From NCBI GenBank assembly GCA_949128115.1, contig OX421965.1, positions 36,079,681 through 36,143,680 on the forward strand: DNA of 64,000 nt, given 5' to 3'. Below, piece by piece: positions 1 to 12,484 of this stretch. Position 1 is the stretch's first letter; each line of letters opens with the position of its first letter. The stretch is from Anaspis maculata. Its lineage: Eukaryota > Arthropoda > Insecta > Coleoptera > Scraptiidae. The position numbers and the translations under genes were made by a program. Under the pieces are notes generated by a model, which worked only from the letters and a program-made list of their open reading frames with translations, did not search any database and was not told the origin of the DNA.

Positions 1-2960
1 TTTTATTGAGTATTCCGATTGTTTCTGATTAATTGCATGTAATACGCACGTTAATTTCTCCTCTAATTTTGTAGAAAAAAATTATTTCTTATAAATTCAT
101 GACGTCACTCGGTGAACCTCGCGCGCAAACCTATTGTGACCCACTTTGCCGACATTTTAGCGTCCTCAAATCTGACTCACATTTTGTCAATTTTGACGTG
201 CAATTCAAAACTTCAAATCACATGACATTTGTTGTCTGAATTAGAAACGACTGCACTAGCGAGAATAATTTTGAAAAAACGTCCTTTGAGTGGCTTTGAG
301 GAAGGCAACCATGACGGCCACCAAGCTAGGTTAGCGCCGCAGATCAGTGAGATTCTGGTAGCATTCCTGAATTTTTCTGTGGGCATCCCAGCAGGGTTTG
401 TGTCTTGATCATAAATCGGTTTTCTTGGATCAAATCACGTTGATATTGGCCTAAGGGAACTTTAACCGGTGTAAATAAATAATAGGTAGGTAGTTATATC
501 TTTCAATACATTACTCACTTATTTTCAGATTTTCAGATCTTATTTGCTACAAAATTGGCTGTAGCTTCGTAATAGTAACTCGGGTATTTTCTGAGCGGTT
601 TTTTTAGCAAAAATTATGAAAAAAAAATACATTTTTTTATTGACACATACTTATTCTCTTCGAAGCAAATTTGTAATCTTCATGCTATATATTCTTGCGT
701 TTATGTAGGAACGTTAGTCCAAGACCAGAAAATGTTTGGCTACAATACCGTGATAATATAAAAGTAAATCAAAAGTACAGTTTTTCTTGCGATTAATGAT
801 CGCAAATGCCATAACTATACACCCCGAAAAACCCTTTTATTTATAAAACCCATCTCATTCGCTCTTGGTAATTTATGGCGTTTGGAGATAAATTAGTCTA
901 TTTAGCGCTTCGCGGAGCGTTCCGGAGCAAGATTTCGAGAGCTTTTGTTGTCGATGACATATTACCATTCATCGTCTGTTTTTGAAAATGCACGGCCTGT
1001 TTCTACTTGAGCAGCCAAAGACAAATGCGGCCGGAGGGTGTTCTCTTTGGGTTTTAGGTAAGTGGTATAGAGGTAGAGGTAGGCAGGGCACCTACTACAA
1101 CAGTAATATGGGAAAAGAGGGGCTGCTCTGCTGGTGTGCGAAACAAACGATCTCATTACATCGGAATCAAAAGCCCAAAAATCGCGGTAGGCGCGGGGTT
1201 TAATCAGCATTCTGGCCATTCTGGGTGGTAATAACATCGTAAATGAATTCATTACAAGAACAAATCCTTGCCGTAATATCACGCAACACGTAGTACCATA
1301 ACTTTGCACGTTTTCTCTGCGCAAACAGGGTGTTCGCGATTCTTGTGCCAACCGAGGCGCCAACACTATTTTAGTCGTACCTACCTGAACTGGGCTGATG
1401 ATAGCGGACATGGAAATGGCGACAAATCGAGAAGAAGTGGTGATTTTTTGAGACTTTTTTATACCAGTGTTTGCTGTCCTGCTACTATCACTAGAACGCA
1501 ATCAACGGCACTAATTTATTACATGCACCCAACTGCAGAACTACTAAACACGAATCAATACATCAAACATTGTTTACACTCGCCGAATTTCATTAAGGCG
1601 CAAGTAATATCTTGTGCATATCAATCAACAAGAATTTTTCTCATAGGTATCTATGTTTATATATTAAAATCGGTTGACGTTTATTTTTCCAGATTTGGGG
1701 GGTCAAAGGGTAGGGACTTCGTTCCCCCCTATTTTTGTTATTCAAAGTGATTTCAGAAAACTGCGATCAAGTAATCTGTAAAAATTATATCAACGACTGG
1801 GTGTGCACTGCATATTTATTCAACATACAGGTGATCCAGAAATCTAGAAAACTTATTTTTTTTTAAACGCCACTAAATTGTTTTCTATCGGAACGAATCG
1901 AGTCATATCTTGTTCGAAATCATTTTCGAAACCAGTGGAACCTTTTACAGGCATTGATAAAGAAAATTATTTTTTTGTGATTCAAGTATGACTCACCCCG
2001 TCGCGTCGTAAAGAGAAACTCTATCTACGTTATAATGCGTTTCCGATGTACATTTTTTCGAGAAAGTCCACTTATTTTTTGATGCTCTACATCTCCTGAA
2101 ATATTGACAAAAAAAAGTGTAACATCTCTGTGTATCGCTTTGGACATGGAATGCGATACTTTTGAGACATTCCAGAGTATATAAGTTTTCGAATCGGAAT
2201 GGTCTTCGGCGCTGTATGTGTTTTCAATAGGCAATGACGGTATGCATACCTACCAGTCGCTAATCATGGATAGGTCATTGACGAATTTTGTCACAAGTCT
2301 TGTTGGCTGCCCTGCTTGGCCGTCTATCCGTCATCAGATCTGGTGTGCAGAACCTGTCAGGAACTTTTATGTTTTTGACGCTATTTGAATGTTCCAACTC
2401 GGTAACGGTTGTCGAATTTCGACGAAAGATAAAAGTGAACAAAACGCTTCAATAAAATAACAAGAATGCCGAAAAGCTGAAGCGACAGAACGCTGTGACA
2501 AATGACAAGTGACAAAGTGTTTGGCCGTCCAAACGTCAACCCTCTCCAGGTCCGTCCACGACCCATAGACTTTAAGGTATGGATGGTGCCCCACCCCACC
2601 CAACACCTTAGCTGAATGCTGAATGACGACTCAGAAATTGGGGGAAAGGTTTGTAATCTCTCAAGTTTTTAAGCTTCTCATCACAAATGTGAACGAAAGT
2701 ACTCTAGACGAAATATGACAACGATTAGCTCTCTGTCTGTTGTTGGATAATTTTTTCAGCTTCATTTGGTGTCCACGAAGCAAAACCAATCGGAAAGTTG
2801 GAAAGTATTTCCCGATTTTACCGGAATCTCACTTTTGACACCACATATTGTTGGATCCCTTGTTGGACGATTACAAAAGCGGATGAGTCGATTTGAACAT
2901 AAGTTCGCTCCCCTGTTCGTTACATTATTATTTGCTGACTCCAAAACTCAAATGACCATT
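1..2960. other. Unassigned intergenic or intronic DNA
   Basis: No recognisable protein domain, RNA gene or transposon end was seen. The longest frame is a 179-codon minus-strand frame at 962-1501. It has no motif I recognise, no upstream promoter-like signal and no repeat-derived partner in the window, so it is more likely chance than an exon. A short dyad with G-rich and C-rich arms lies near 1694-1729. Confidence 0.5.
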
Positions 2961-2966
2961 AGATAT

Positions 2967-3036
2967 CATTACAAATGAAAAACGCAAAACGGGTCCTTTC
3001 ATGGGTCCTTTTCGTGTCTTTTCATTTGTAATAATG
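2967..3036. repeat. Short imperfect hairpin
   Basis: The arms, about 2967-2996 and 3003-3036, pair as inverted copies beginning CATTACAAATGAAAA on the left, with a few gaps and a loop of about 6 bases. No target duplication was recognised. It may be a tiny foldback element or a chance structure in AT-rich DNA. Confidence 0.5.
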
Positions 3037-3453
3037 AAAGAAGTTTCCTCCAATGGATAATCCAAGAATTGACCACCAGATTCAGAGCACATGTTTCATG
3101 TTTCGTCTAGCCTACCCGCTACCTGCTATTCATTCCACCTTCACTCAGCTAGATATGTGTATCAGTCGCTCAACATGATTTAATACAGGTGTGGGTGGTG
3201 CACTTGAACTATTTTCTGAAATTTTGATACTTTCTGGGACCACCAGTCTTGTCTCACCACATGTGATCGTCGACGTTGTTGGTCCATCGCAGTCGAAATT
3301 TAAGTGTTGAACGTTTGTGATTGCACAACTTGAGGTTTGCTTCCCGCTGTCGTGCAAGATCAGTGACTTGACATTTGAATAGCGTGCCACGGATCCCGAG
3401 GCGCCACGCTTTAATCCTGACGTCTGTCACCAAAGCTTTTCCAAAATGTGCAT

Positions 3454-3505
3454 GATCTCAACATGCCGTGGCTTCTACCGATCTCAACATGCCGTGACTT
3501 CTACC
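3454..3505. repeat. 26-bp tandem duplication
   Basis: Two adjacent 26-bp units (3454-3479 and 3480-3505) start with GATCTCAACATGCCGTG and differ at one base. This looks like a recent local slippage duplication. Confidence 0.85.
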
Positions 3506-4309
3506 CACTGTTTCTTTCCCGTTTGTCGTGGTGCCCATTGCGTTCCGGCTGGTATCGAGTATTTATTCCATCATGTGTCACTGTGTAGAATGTTTCTCTG
3601 ATCCGGCTTGTGCGCTCCAGTGCCGCCGCTCGACCAGACGTGGCCTACGGTTGAATCGACACCCATCAGTTTGAAACACAGGAAAACTGAAAGATTCGTG
3701 ACGCCCTCACTCACCACGAAGCTGGGGTTAAGTTTGGCTAATGTGGTGTCACTGAAGACTTACCGGCTGGAAACGGTTCGACTGACGGACGCACACACCT
3801 CGGAGCGGCTGGAGAACGCACTGGCAGGGAACTTTTGAACATAATTGTTGTCTTTGCATCCTTGTTGCCTCCATGAGGAAGGGGAAAAAATGGTTGTTTG
3901 GTGTAATATGCCGATCAGAAAGTCCATGGTAAGAATACAAAGACTCACATCTTTGTTGAAACTGTCTTTGACAGTTGTGTAATTGACACGTCTCCAAGAG
4001 AAACACATACAGTCAAGAGCATTGAATTTCGTACATCTGTCATTCTTGTCATTCAAAAAACCATTATCGATGCTTCTTGTACATGGCAGATAGGTAAACC
4101 TGATTGGTTCTTTTTTTTTAATTTTTTATTCTGAGAAAGCAGTGGGAAAACCAATTTGAAACTTCAGGATTTATTGTAAGCCAGCGATGCCACTGAGATT
4201 CTCAGAAGGCATCATCAGAGACGGAAGTTGATTTAAATTAGCCATCAAGTTGCGCTCTCTCAACTTTTCTTCGGACTCCATCTTTTATAATTTACGGCAG
4301 GTCCCGATG

Positions 4310-4340
4310 GAGTGTGTGTATGTGTGTGTGTGTGTGCGCG
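4310..4340. repeat. TG dinucleotide tract
   Basis: A run of alternating TG, passing into a short GC-alternating end, forms a simple microsatellite of about 30 bp. Confidence 0.8.
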
Positions 4341-6419
4341 CACGATTCGCAGCCAACTACGTAGTTTTAACCTTGTATAAAGTTGGGGAAGAGAAGAACA
4401 TCAGGATGTGTTGACAGGTTGTCAAATTTTAACGCGGCGTAATTCGGGGTGAAGTGGACCCGAAAAGTCTCGGCAAGTTCTCGATCTTCCGGTATTCCGG
4501 CCAATAACACAATGCTTGCTTCCACTAGGGGAATTTATCGCGTTGCGCTAGAAAAAGAATAAAAAGTTTGTTGTTTGTCGACCGGCGTTTTTCGCAATAA
4601 CGCGGAGGTATTCAACTGATGAAGTGCTGAAAGTTGACGGAAATATATAGAGGACAGGGTGGAGGGTGTGAAACTGCTAAATCCACCAAGCCCGACGTAC
4701 AAAGTGACGTCAATGTCGTGGAAAATTTGCCATTTATTAAGATTTGAACCGCGAAATCACATCATCTGTGACGTGACATTGACGTCCTGGCGTCAGTCGA
4801 ATGTCACAGACATCGATGTTGATTTCTTGATGTCACGTCACGTTTATTGATAAGGTTTTCTAGACGACGCTATTCTTGATGTGCAATATTTATGTGTTTC
4901 ACTTGCATGGATTAGTTGTAACGCTCAGCATTACTTTCATATTCTGATCCAACCACTACATGAGCACAGAACGCAACTCAAAATTCAAAAATTGATGACA
5001 CCAAGTATACTCACACTAATATTTCAAAGTGTACAGAGGCCTTTAATCACAATCGACTGCTAAACAGAATGAATCAAGCTGCGGACATACGTACCTACAT
5101 ATTCACTTACACAGCTAGCTGCAATTGACAATAAAAAAAAAAACACCAGGAATACGTATAGAACAAAATACAATTTTCTGTCAGTTATTTTTATTCAGTT
5201 TGTCATGATATTGGCTAGTTTTTTCTTTATTCTACGATATTCCATTCAATGAATAAATGTTGTGTTGATCGGAAAAAAAAGTTTTGATCCACCCTATATT
5301 TGATAATGCTCAAAAAAATTAAACTTTATATAGGTACAAATGATTTAAAATAACCTCGGGAATAACTATTCATGCGCTCGGCAGGAGTGGTGTGGGGTAC
5401 CTACAATGGAAAACAATGCCGTATTTCTAGTTTTCCGCAACTGAGCCGAGGGAAACTTTAATCAATGCATGTTTGCAGCAGTAGATACCGAGCACCCAAA
5501 GCTAGGAACTCCAAGTTTTCAAATTCCAGATGTTCACAGAGTGGAAATGATGTTTATGATAACTCGACAGCTCTCTAATGTTAACGCCAGCCAGCGGTTC
5601 AAGCTGTATCGATTTGAGAGAAAACGGATATTACACATTTGACTCCTGCAAAACTCCCGTCGGTTCTTAATAAAATTCTTTCTGTCGGAGCAAAACTGTT
5701 TCCTTCAAAAGTGCGTTTACTTTAAATGCGGCTGTGGAAAGCCGGGAAATTGGATTGAAGTGCGCAAACTGCATTTGATTTCAGATTGCAATTCATTCGT
5801 GTACGTCTACCGCCGCAAATTCCACTTTATGATTTTGTATACAACAACATATAACTCAAATAACATTTCGTTGGTTCAATGCAAAAACTAGATGATGATG
5901 GACGCTAGCCCGGTACCGGTAATGCTGTTCTTTTGATTTATTAAAGGAACAATTGACGAAGGACGAAGTATATTACTCTTTCATATGATTATCACGTCAA
6001 TAAACCCAGCAACAATAAATTACGTAAAAACTAGATAGCTTGAAATTGATCATTTTCAATAATTAACTACCAAAGAAAGTTCAAACAATGCAATCTGTTT
6101 GTTTTCTCCTTATACTCAGGCCTTTTTTGGCTATAGCAGCTCGCCTTTATTTACTGTTACAATTTATATTGCTGGAAATTGCACTGTAAGACGACATAAC
6201 ACCCAGACTAAAGGGGTAATTGAACCTGCATCCTCCATACCACAGGCAGATACTGACCACCTGTGCTACGAGGTCGTCTTTTAAGCTACCTTAAAAGTCA
6301 CCCCCAAGTTTGAGGACAGTAAAATTTATATCAAACATTATTATGTTTTCTTGGTTGTATAAGCACTGGGATGAATAATTCTCTTCTGTCAGCTGAAGTT
6401 GTGGTCAAGTTGAAGTATA

Positions 6420-6932
6420 ATATTGTTACGAGCAGCGATTCTGGAGAACACGCGATCTTTCTATACTCTTCCCATTAGGTCGCAGTGTACAAGTGTGCAA
6501 GTGTACATCTCCAGCATATACGCGATGGCTTGGTGATTGAAATACATGAGGAGACTTCAACGATCGATGAGAAAACATCAGACGAATTGGCGGAGGTGCC
6601 GACATTCCAGAACACACGGGAAGCACGCGAAAAGGGTGATTTTTCGGGAGTTGCCTAGAAATCGTATGCCGGGTCACTGTGGATTTGCTGGCCAACCCAT
6701 GGAACATTCGAGATAATTAGTCGGGGCATATATAAGCACCAGGGATCGGCCGAAGCAGTAGTATTGAATTGGAAGTGATCGAGTGCAATAAAAGCGAAGT
6801 AGTCTCAGGAATATTCCTAAGTAAATAATTGTTGGCGTGTATTAATTGTAGTACGCAGCAACAAACTGTATATTTCAAAATGATCGTCTCAATTATTATA
6901 AACAAACCCGTACGCGAAATGCGTAACAATAT
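6420..6932 (+). mobile_element. Solo LTR, Ty3/gypsy-like, with 4-bp target duplication
   Basis: The LTR body is 6424-6928 (505 bp). It begins TGTTACGAGC and ends GCGTAACA, so it has TG...CA ends inside a short TGTTAC/GTAACA inverted repeat. The same four bases, ATAT, lie on both sides (6420-6423 and 6929-6932), as expected for a target duplication. A TATATAAG box at 6729-6736 and an AATAAA signal at 6787-6792 are both on the plus strand, so the LTR reads left to right. No internal retrotransposon sequence is attached, so this is a solo LTR left by LTR-LTR recombination. A related truncated copy starts at 12131. The superfamily is inferred from the ends and duplication size, because no coding part is present. 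Confidence 0.8.
6729..6736 (+). promoter_or_regulatory. TATA box of the solo LTR
   Basis: TATATAAG sits about 190 bp before the LTR end and about 50 bp before AATAAA (6787-6792). This is the usual U3-R layout of an LTR promoter. Whether it is still active is unknown. Confidence 0.6.
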
Positions 6933-8330
6933 CAATCAATGAATCAATCGATGAATTTATTGCACCACTAAAAATGTATACAGATATCACAGGATTCGTC
7001 ATATTACAAGAACAAATCGGTTATGTCATCCCAAAACTTTCCCGACGGGTAGCAAGGAACGGATCGAATTTTTTCACGAGACGTCCCTTCAGGTGGGCAG
7101 TTAGAATTTGAGGGAAAGATTCAAACGAATTGGATGGATCTTTCATGATAATTGAACAAGAAATCGAAATTTTCGGGAAAATTTGAATGTTATGCGGTGC
7201 GGTCTCGATTAATTAGGCCAGTTATGCATTTTCGAGTGGTAAACTCTCGGAACATTCCAAGAATTTCAGAATGAATTGTCAGAAAATGTTCAAAAATCAG
7301 TAAGGTACCTCTCATTAAAAAGAATTGACCGAAAAAATGAAAATCAAACGCCCAGAAATTGTAAATTCTGGCTGTTGAAAATAAAAAGTTTGACATTTGA
7401 CACTTCTGCACTGACGTTCGCCTACCTTCTTTTGACAATAAATTGATCCAATTGGTTGAAAAACAGTTTATTAATATTCTACATTAGAGCACTGGAGTAC
7501 GTTTCGTTTGGTTGTTTCCTTGCGTCAAACGTCAAACGCGTCAAACTCTATCAAGCTGGTATGTCAAAGCTGTGCGTAAAATGGCTGTCCATTATTTATT
7601 CATGTATTTGTAATACTTATTGTCATTAGTCAATTTCCTGTTTGCAAAAATAATTGTAATTGTAAATAAATCATTTGACAGATGACAGTTTTCTCCCATT
7701 GCAACGTTTTGGTAGTTCAAAAAACGGAGTAACACAGAATGTGACGTCACATGTCATAAACACTCCGACCGGGCGTACACTCTTGAATAGAGTGATTGTA
7801 TGTAGAGGGAGTTTACGGCAAAATGTCAATAGTGTCATTGTCATCTGTCAAGTTTCATCCATGTCGGAGTCAACGTCAACCGGACTAACCTCACTAAATA
7901 CTGTCATTTTTATGTATTTTGTTCACATACTGTTTTGTTCGGCGTTTACGATATCGATATTGTGATTTCTAATCATTCTAAGAATGCTTCACACCTGTTA
8001 TGTGCATTGTGCCCCAATGCCATTCCCTAACAAACGTCAAAACATAACTCTATCCTTGTGCTGCCTGCCAGGGATCAGGTGAAGTACTTCCTGCAATCAC
8101 CCTTGATACACGTTCCTATTTGAGGCTGACATGCCAATAACAAATCCTTGTACTATGGAAGTTTGTATATTCGATGGTAGAGGTCGCTCATTAACGACAC
8201 AACAGTAGCGCCGGAGAATTCCAAAAATAACTTAATAATTTTCTAAAGTTGTCGTGAATAAGTCTTCTCCACGTGGTTTTTATGGTTACCGTGGGGGTGG
8301 TTATCGTTTACTCGAGTTTCGGCTTGTTAA
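6933..8330. other. Unassigned DNA
   Basis: I see no transposon end, domain or RNA gene. The frames at 7190-7438 (minus) and 7675-7965 (plus) encode low-information peptides with no motif I recognise. Confidence 0.5.
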
Positions 8331-9511
8331 ATAAAGTGCTCAACATAATAAGTGTCGCAACAGAAATTTTGCCCCAAATTCGAATCAACATAACTTTTGA
8401 TTGTCACGGACGATTTCAATTCGGTTTTTACTGGTCGATTGCCTGATCTTTTGGCTATTTACCATGTTCAAAAATCACCTAAGAAGCTGGACATAAAGTT
8501 TCTACAGGGTGGTAAATAAAGCAGTTCATAATTGGGTAAACTTTAATGAACCCCCGTTTGAGCTAAGAATTTTTTTGTCAACAACCGATAACAAAATAAT
8601 GGAGAATGATGACTTACCTCGGAACGGTTTTCGAATTTCCCGGATTATAAGTGAAATAGCCAAGATACGATTTTTTTGCTGGGAATGATGCTTTTCACTT
8701 CTTCTCCTTCATGAAAAATCAACGGACTCTCGATGTGAGAGGATATCTCTTAGCAGGCTTGCTCATTAGACGATTCTAAGCAATTTTTTGTCTAGCGCAC
8801 CCCCTGTTGTGTCTTTTGGGGCTGAAATAGGGCGTACTTTTTTGTTAATTCGCCACCAATTTCACAACCTAGGCTTTTTTGGTATCAATTCTTTTGATTG
8901 AGGTTCAATGAACAATATTATCTTGGTGAAAACATTCTTCTGTCTGTCTGTCAGTCATCTGTTTCTATAACTCCCGAACGGTTCATCGAATTTAAGTGAA
9001 ATTTTGTGAATATGAAGGTACAGTGTCGATCGAAAGTTTGGAAACACTTGTCAAGCTTGTCAATTTTGGAAATTAAATTAAGACTGGATGAAAAAGATTT
9101 GAGAAGGTGACATGCGCTCAAAATTTGAAGAAGACATCTTTTGAACTGTGAAAGAAAACACTTTTTTTTGTCATATCACATTCAATTACGTGTGCAATTT
9201 GACTTCAAAAATTGAAAAGTGTTTTCAAAGCTTAGTCAGTGTACATAATATGCGGGCATAATTTGAATTTTCGAGTAAGTTGATGAGATTTTAGCTCAAG
9301 TCGGTGCACTAGAGGGCGCACCATCCCGTAATTAGCTATCAGTCTTTTTTCAAGCATTTGCAAGATGGACCTCAAACTTACCAGGTTTTGTAGGTAGGTA
9401 CTAGGTAAGTAACATTTCCCTTCCAGTTGATGATTTTCAGTTGAAGATGCTTAAATAATCAATATTTTGTCGGTCTCTCTCTTGCCTGGATCAGTCGAGC
9501 ATGTCGATTAC

Positions 9512-10084
9512 TTATCTCGACATGCTCTCCACTAGAGCCCGCAGAAAATTCTGAGGAATAGCCTTCCATTCTTCATTCTTCCTGAACTTCAATAGCTAAG
9601 TCATTCGAATTGTCCGATTGTCCTTCTTTTCTTTCAATTTCAACTTTATCCTACTCCATACATGCTCCATAGGATTCATATCTGGAGACAAGGGTAGCCA
9701 ATCCTTTCTTTCAATATTGTGATCCTCTAAAAATTTGTTGACAATTCTAGCCCGATGAGGTCGGACGTTGTCGTCGACCAACATGAAATTGTCACCAAAA
9801 TTTTGAGCAAAGGGGACCACAATATCCTTTATACACAAATCCCTGTATCTTTCACCATTCATACTCTCTCCTCTTAGTATCACCAAATCACTTATTCTTC
9901 CAGTCCTCATTTCTCCCCAAACAGTCACTCCTCCACCTCCAAGAACCACTCTTGCCTCTATGTGTTCTTCCAGAAGTCTTTCGTTCCTCTGTCGCCATAC
10001 CAGAACCCGTCCATCCGACCTAAACAAATTAAACTTACTTCCGTCTGAAAACAAGCACCTACTCCACTCTGCTATTCCCCAGTG
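9512..10084 (-). pseudogene. Tc1-family (DD34E) transposase, C-terminal part, decayed
   Basis: The protein catalyses cut-and-paste transposition with a DDE RNase-H-like active site. The intact frame 9596-10054 (152 codons) contains FSDGSKFNL (first Asp, residue 4), VDDNVRPH (second Asp, residue 95) and NPMEHVW (Glu, residue 130). Exactly 34 residues lie between the second Asp and the Glu, which is the DD34E signature of Tc1. In the same frame, homology continues past the TAG at 9596-9598 to a TAA at 9512-9514, with a WKAIPQ-type tail, so that TAG is a premature stop. Upstream, the frame closes with a TAG at 10085-10087. The N-terminal paired-type DNA-binding half (normally about 150-190 residues) is not recognisable. 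All three catalytic residues survive, but the gene is dead as it stands. Confidence 0.9.
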
Positions 10085-10477
10085 CTAATATGGTTTTGTG
10101 CCCATCCTAGGCTAGTAGCACGATGCTGCGGCTTCAGCAGAGGGCATGCCGCTCTTCTTCTGTTTTTACTTGATTTTTTCAAGTCCAGAATAACTACACA
10201 TGTACCTACCTTGATCGACAATTGGAGACAAAAAAAATACCAAGTGTTAAATTCGATAGAAATGAGAAGAAATGTTCATGTATTCAAAAGCGATCTTGCG
10301 AGAGCAAAATAAAAGGAACTGATGAGTAAGTAGGTATGGTGCGGTCTCTCAAGACCTTTCAAGATATTGTGGGGTCTCTGGATCAATTTAAATTTCAACC
10401 TTCATGAATCATGTCTATACTAAATTTCAGTTAAATTCGATGTACTGGTTCGGAAGTTATCGTAACATAATTACAGA

Positions 10478-10592
10478 CAGACAGACAGACAAAAGACAAT
10501 TTTTATCAAGATAATCTTGTACAGTGAGCCTTAATCAAAAGAATTGATATCAAACAAGCCTAGGTTGTGAAATTGGAGCATATCGTAACATG

Positions 10593-10623
<31 letters not shown>

Positions 10624-10743
10624 CGGACAGACAGACAGACAGACAGTCAGACAGACAGAAGACTGTTTTTATCAAGATAATCTTGCTTAGCGAGCCTTAA
10701 TCAAAAGAATTGATATCAAACAAGCCTAAGTTGTGAAATTGAT
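10478..10743. repeat. Duplicated segment with GACA microsatellite tracts
   Basis: Two direct copies of a segment begin in an (AGAC)n tract and end TAGGTTGTGAAATTG or TAAGTTGTGAAATTG (10478-10580 and 10605-10743). The second copy has the longer tract. The unit matches, in inverse, the left arm near 8880-8955, so it is an internal duplication of the Tc1-like element's arm. Confidence 0.8.
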
Positions 10744-11300
10744 GGCGGATTCATCAAAAAATATACCCAATTTCAGCCCGAAAAGACAAAAGAGGGGGTG
10801 CGCTAGACAAAAAATTGCTTAGAATTGTCTAATGAGCAAGCCTGCTGAGAGATATTCTCTTACATCGAGAATCCGTTGATTTTTCATGAAGGGGAAGAAA
10901 TGAAAAGCATCATTCCCAGCAAAAAAATCGTATCTTGGCTATTTCACTTCTCATCCGGGAAATTCGAAAACCGTTCCAAGGTAAGTCATCATTCTCCATT
11001 ATTTTGTTATCGGTTGTTGACAAAAAAATTTTTAGCTCAAACGGGGGTTCATTAAAGTTTGCCCAATTATGAACTGCTTTATCTACCACCCTGTAGAAAC
11101 TTTATGTCCAGCTTCTCAGGTGATCTTTGAACGTGGTAAATAGCCAAAAGATCAGGCAATCGACCAGTAAAAACCGAGGTGAAATCGTCCGTGACAATCA
11201 AAAGTTATGTTGATTCGAATTTGGGGCAAAATTTCTGTTGCGACACTTATTATGTTGAGCACTTTATATAAAACCATTTTCAAAACTGGTTTGACATAGC

Positions 11301-11614
11301 ATAGAACCATTGTATAACTATTACTAGTAGGTCAGCCTCGAATTTGGGATTTTGTCGCTAGATGTCGCCTAGAGCAATTAGCTCGCAAGAAATCATCAGC
11401 GCATATGAGAAAAATTAAATATGGTTTCTGTACCAAACCATCAACATCAAACAGTAAGTTGGGCGGCACGTTGAAATTTGAAGACAGCGTGATTTATAAC
11501 TAATTTGAGCGACCAAACGACAAATGCTGAACACGCCACCTGTCCGTGCTTCCCGAAAATTGCACAATTTGAACGGCGGCTGGCCTACTAGGAGTAGTTA
11601 TACAATGATAGAAC
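11301..11614. mobile_element. 300-bp MITE with inverted repeats and 7-bp target duplication
   Basis: The element 11308-11607 has perfect 13-bp outer inverted repeats, CATTGTATAACTA and its complement, extending imperfectly to about 30 bp with CTAGTAGGYCAGCC inside. ATAGAAC flanks it on both sides (11301-11307 and 11608-11614), a 7-bp target duplication that may be a decayed 8-bp one. No coding capacity is present. The superfamily is uncertain; 7-8 bp duplications would suit hAT. It lies about 30 bp from the end of the Tc1-like element. Confidence 0.8.
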
Positions 11615-12126
11615 TTTATGTCTAAGTAATGATGTAACAATGAAGAATAGACGTAACAGGTAAAACAACGAAAGAAAATAAAGGAGAGGATTATGAAATT
11701 GGGAGGAGAGCTGGTATAATGTAGATGTTGTCAAAATCGGTTTGTTCGTTGAGGAGGCTATCTGGGTCAATATTGAATTGTTTTTTATTCGCAAAATTTC
11801 AGAGAATTCAATTAGGTGTGTGTTATCAAGTTTTTGGGATTGGTTTCAAACAATTAGGAGTGAAATCATGTCTTTCGGCAACTACATGTCTTGTGAAGTT
11901 GGATTTTATATCAAACGCAGGTAGTTGCCTGCGGTGCTCATTCAGTCTTTTTTTGGAGGATCTTATTGTGCGGCCTATGTATATTTTGCCGCAAGAACAA
12001 ATGAATTTGTAGACTCCACGAGAATTTATTAATTTGAATAATTAATAATTTATATTGATTGCAAATGACACCCTCGCGTAAATTAGAATTAATCGATCAG
12101 ATCAAATTTTTTGCTTATGATAAAAG
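11615..12126. other. Unassigned DNA
   Basis: Overlapping plus-strand frames at 11725-12012 and 11742-11924 have no recognisable motif. No transposon end was seen. Confidence 0.5.
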
Positions 12127-12350
12127 ATATTGTTACGAGCGGCTATTCCGTGCATACTGATAAACACGGGATCTTTCTGGATTCTTCCATCCTTTTGATC
12201 GCAGTGTAGAAGTGCGGAGCGATCTGGTGCATTCCAGAAGTATACGCGATGGCTTATTGGCATTGGGAACTTGAACGCACGATCGAGGCACATCTGTCCG
12301 CTTTGGCGGAGGTGCAGACGTTCCGGAGCGCTTGCATTTAGCCATTCAAA
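12127..12350 (+). mobile_element. Truncated LTR related to the 6.4-kb solo LTR
   Basis: It starts TGTTACGAGCGG at 12131, directly after ATAT (12127-12130). It then follows the 6424 LTR through the shared blocks GCAGTGTA, ATACGCGATGGCTT and GGCGGAGGTG, with substitutions. Similarity stops near 12335-12350, where a tRNA-like sequence begins, so the 3' half (TATA, AATAAA and GTAACA end) is missing. It is an older or diverged member of the same LTR family. Confidence 0.75.
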
Positions 12351-12357
12351 CTAAACC

Positions 12358-12484
12358 AAGAAGCTAGTTTTCGAGGCAAAAATCCGTCCCCGGCGGAGAT
12401 CGAACCCGCGACGCGACGGTTCGATAGCGCGATACCACGAAATGGTAGTCGAACGCGCTAACTACCACACCACAAGCTTCTTAA
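12358..12484 (-). mobile_element. tRNA-derived SINE head or tRNA-like pseudogene
   Basis: Read on the minus strand, TGGTGTGGTAGTTAGCGCG (12454-12472) fits a Pol III A box and GGTTCGATCTCC (12395-12406) fits a B box. They are spaced about 50 bp apart, as in a tRNA gene. There is no clean acceptor stem and no evidence of a working anticodon arm, so it is a SINE head or pseudogene, not a tRNA gene. AAGAAGCT and AGCTTCTT flank it in inverse. It interrupts or follows the truncated LTR. Confidence 0.7.

Larger units (their letters stand above)
3037..6419. other. Unassigned DNA with small repeats
   Basis: No gene was recognised. The stretch holds a 26-bp direct duplication, a short TG tract and a cluster of TGACGT words, listed separately. 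Frames of 60-98 codons on both strands (for example 3749-4056 minus) overlap one another in different frames without a shared motif, as expected for chance frames. Confidence 0.5.
8331..11272. mobile_element. Tc1-like transposon with very long terminal inverted repeats
   Basis: Two inverted arms of more than 600 bp, about 8331-9010 and 10425-11272, enclose a decayed Tc1 transposase on the minus strand. The outer ends match as ATAAAGTGCTCAACATAATA on the left and its complement on the right. Each arm carries a (GACA)n-type tract, and the right arm has an internal duplication of about 90-100 bp (10478-10580 and 10650-10743). Typical Tc1 elements have much shorter inverted repeats, so this is a long-arm variant or a foldback element that acquired a transposase. 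Arm similarity is high but not perfect, so the insertion is not very recent. Exact ends and the TA duplication could not be fixed. Confidence 0.8.

Noticed and set aside
962..1501. 179-codon minus-strand open frame, one of the longest in the window
   Set aside because: No domain, no motif and no repeat partner. The peptide composition and isolation suit a chance frame. I do not call it a gene.
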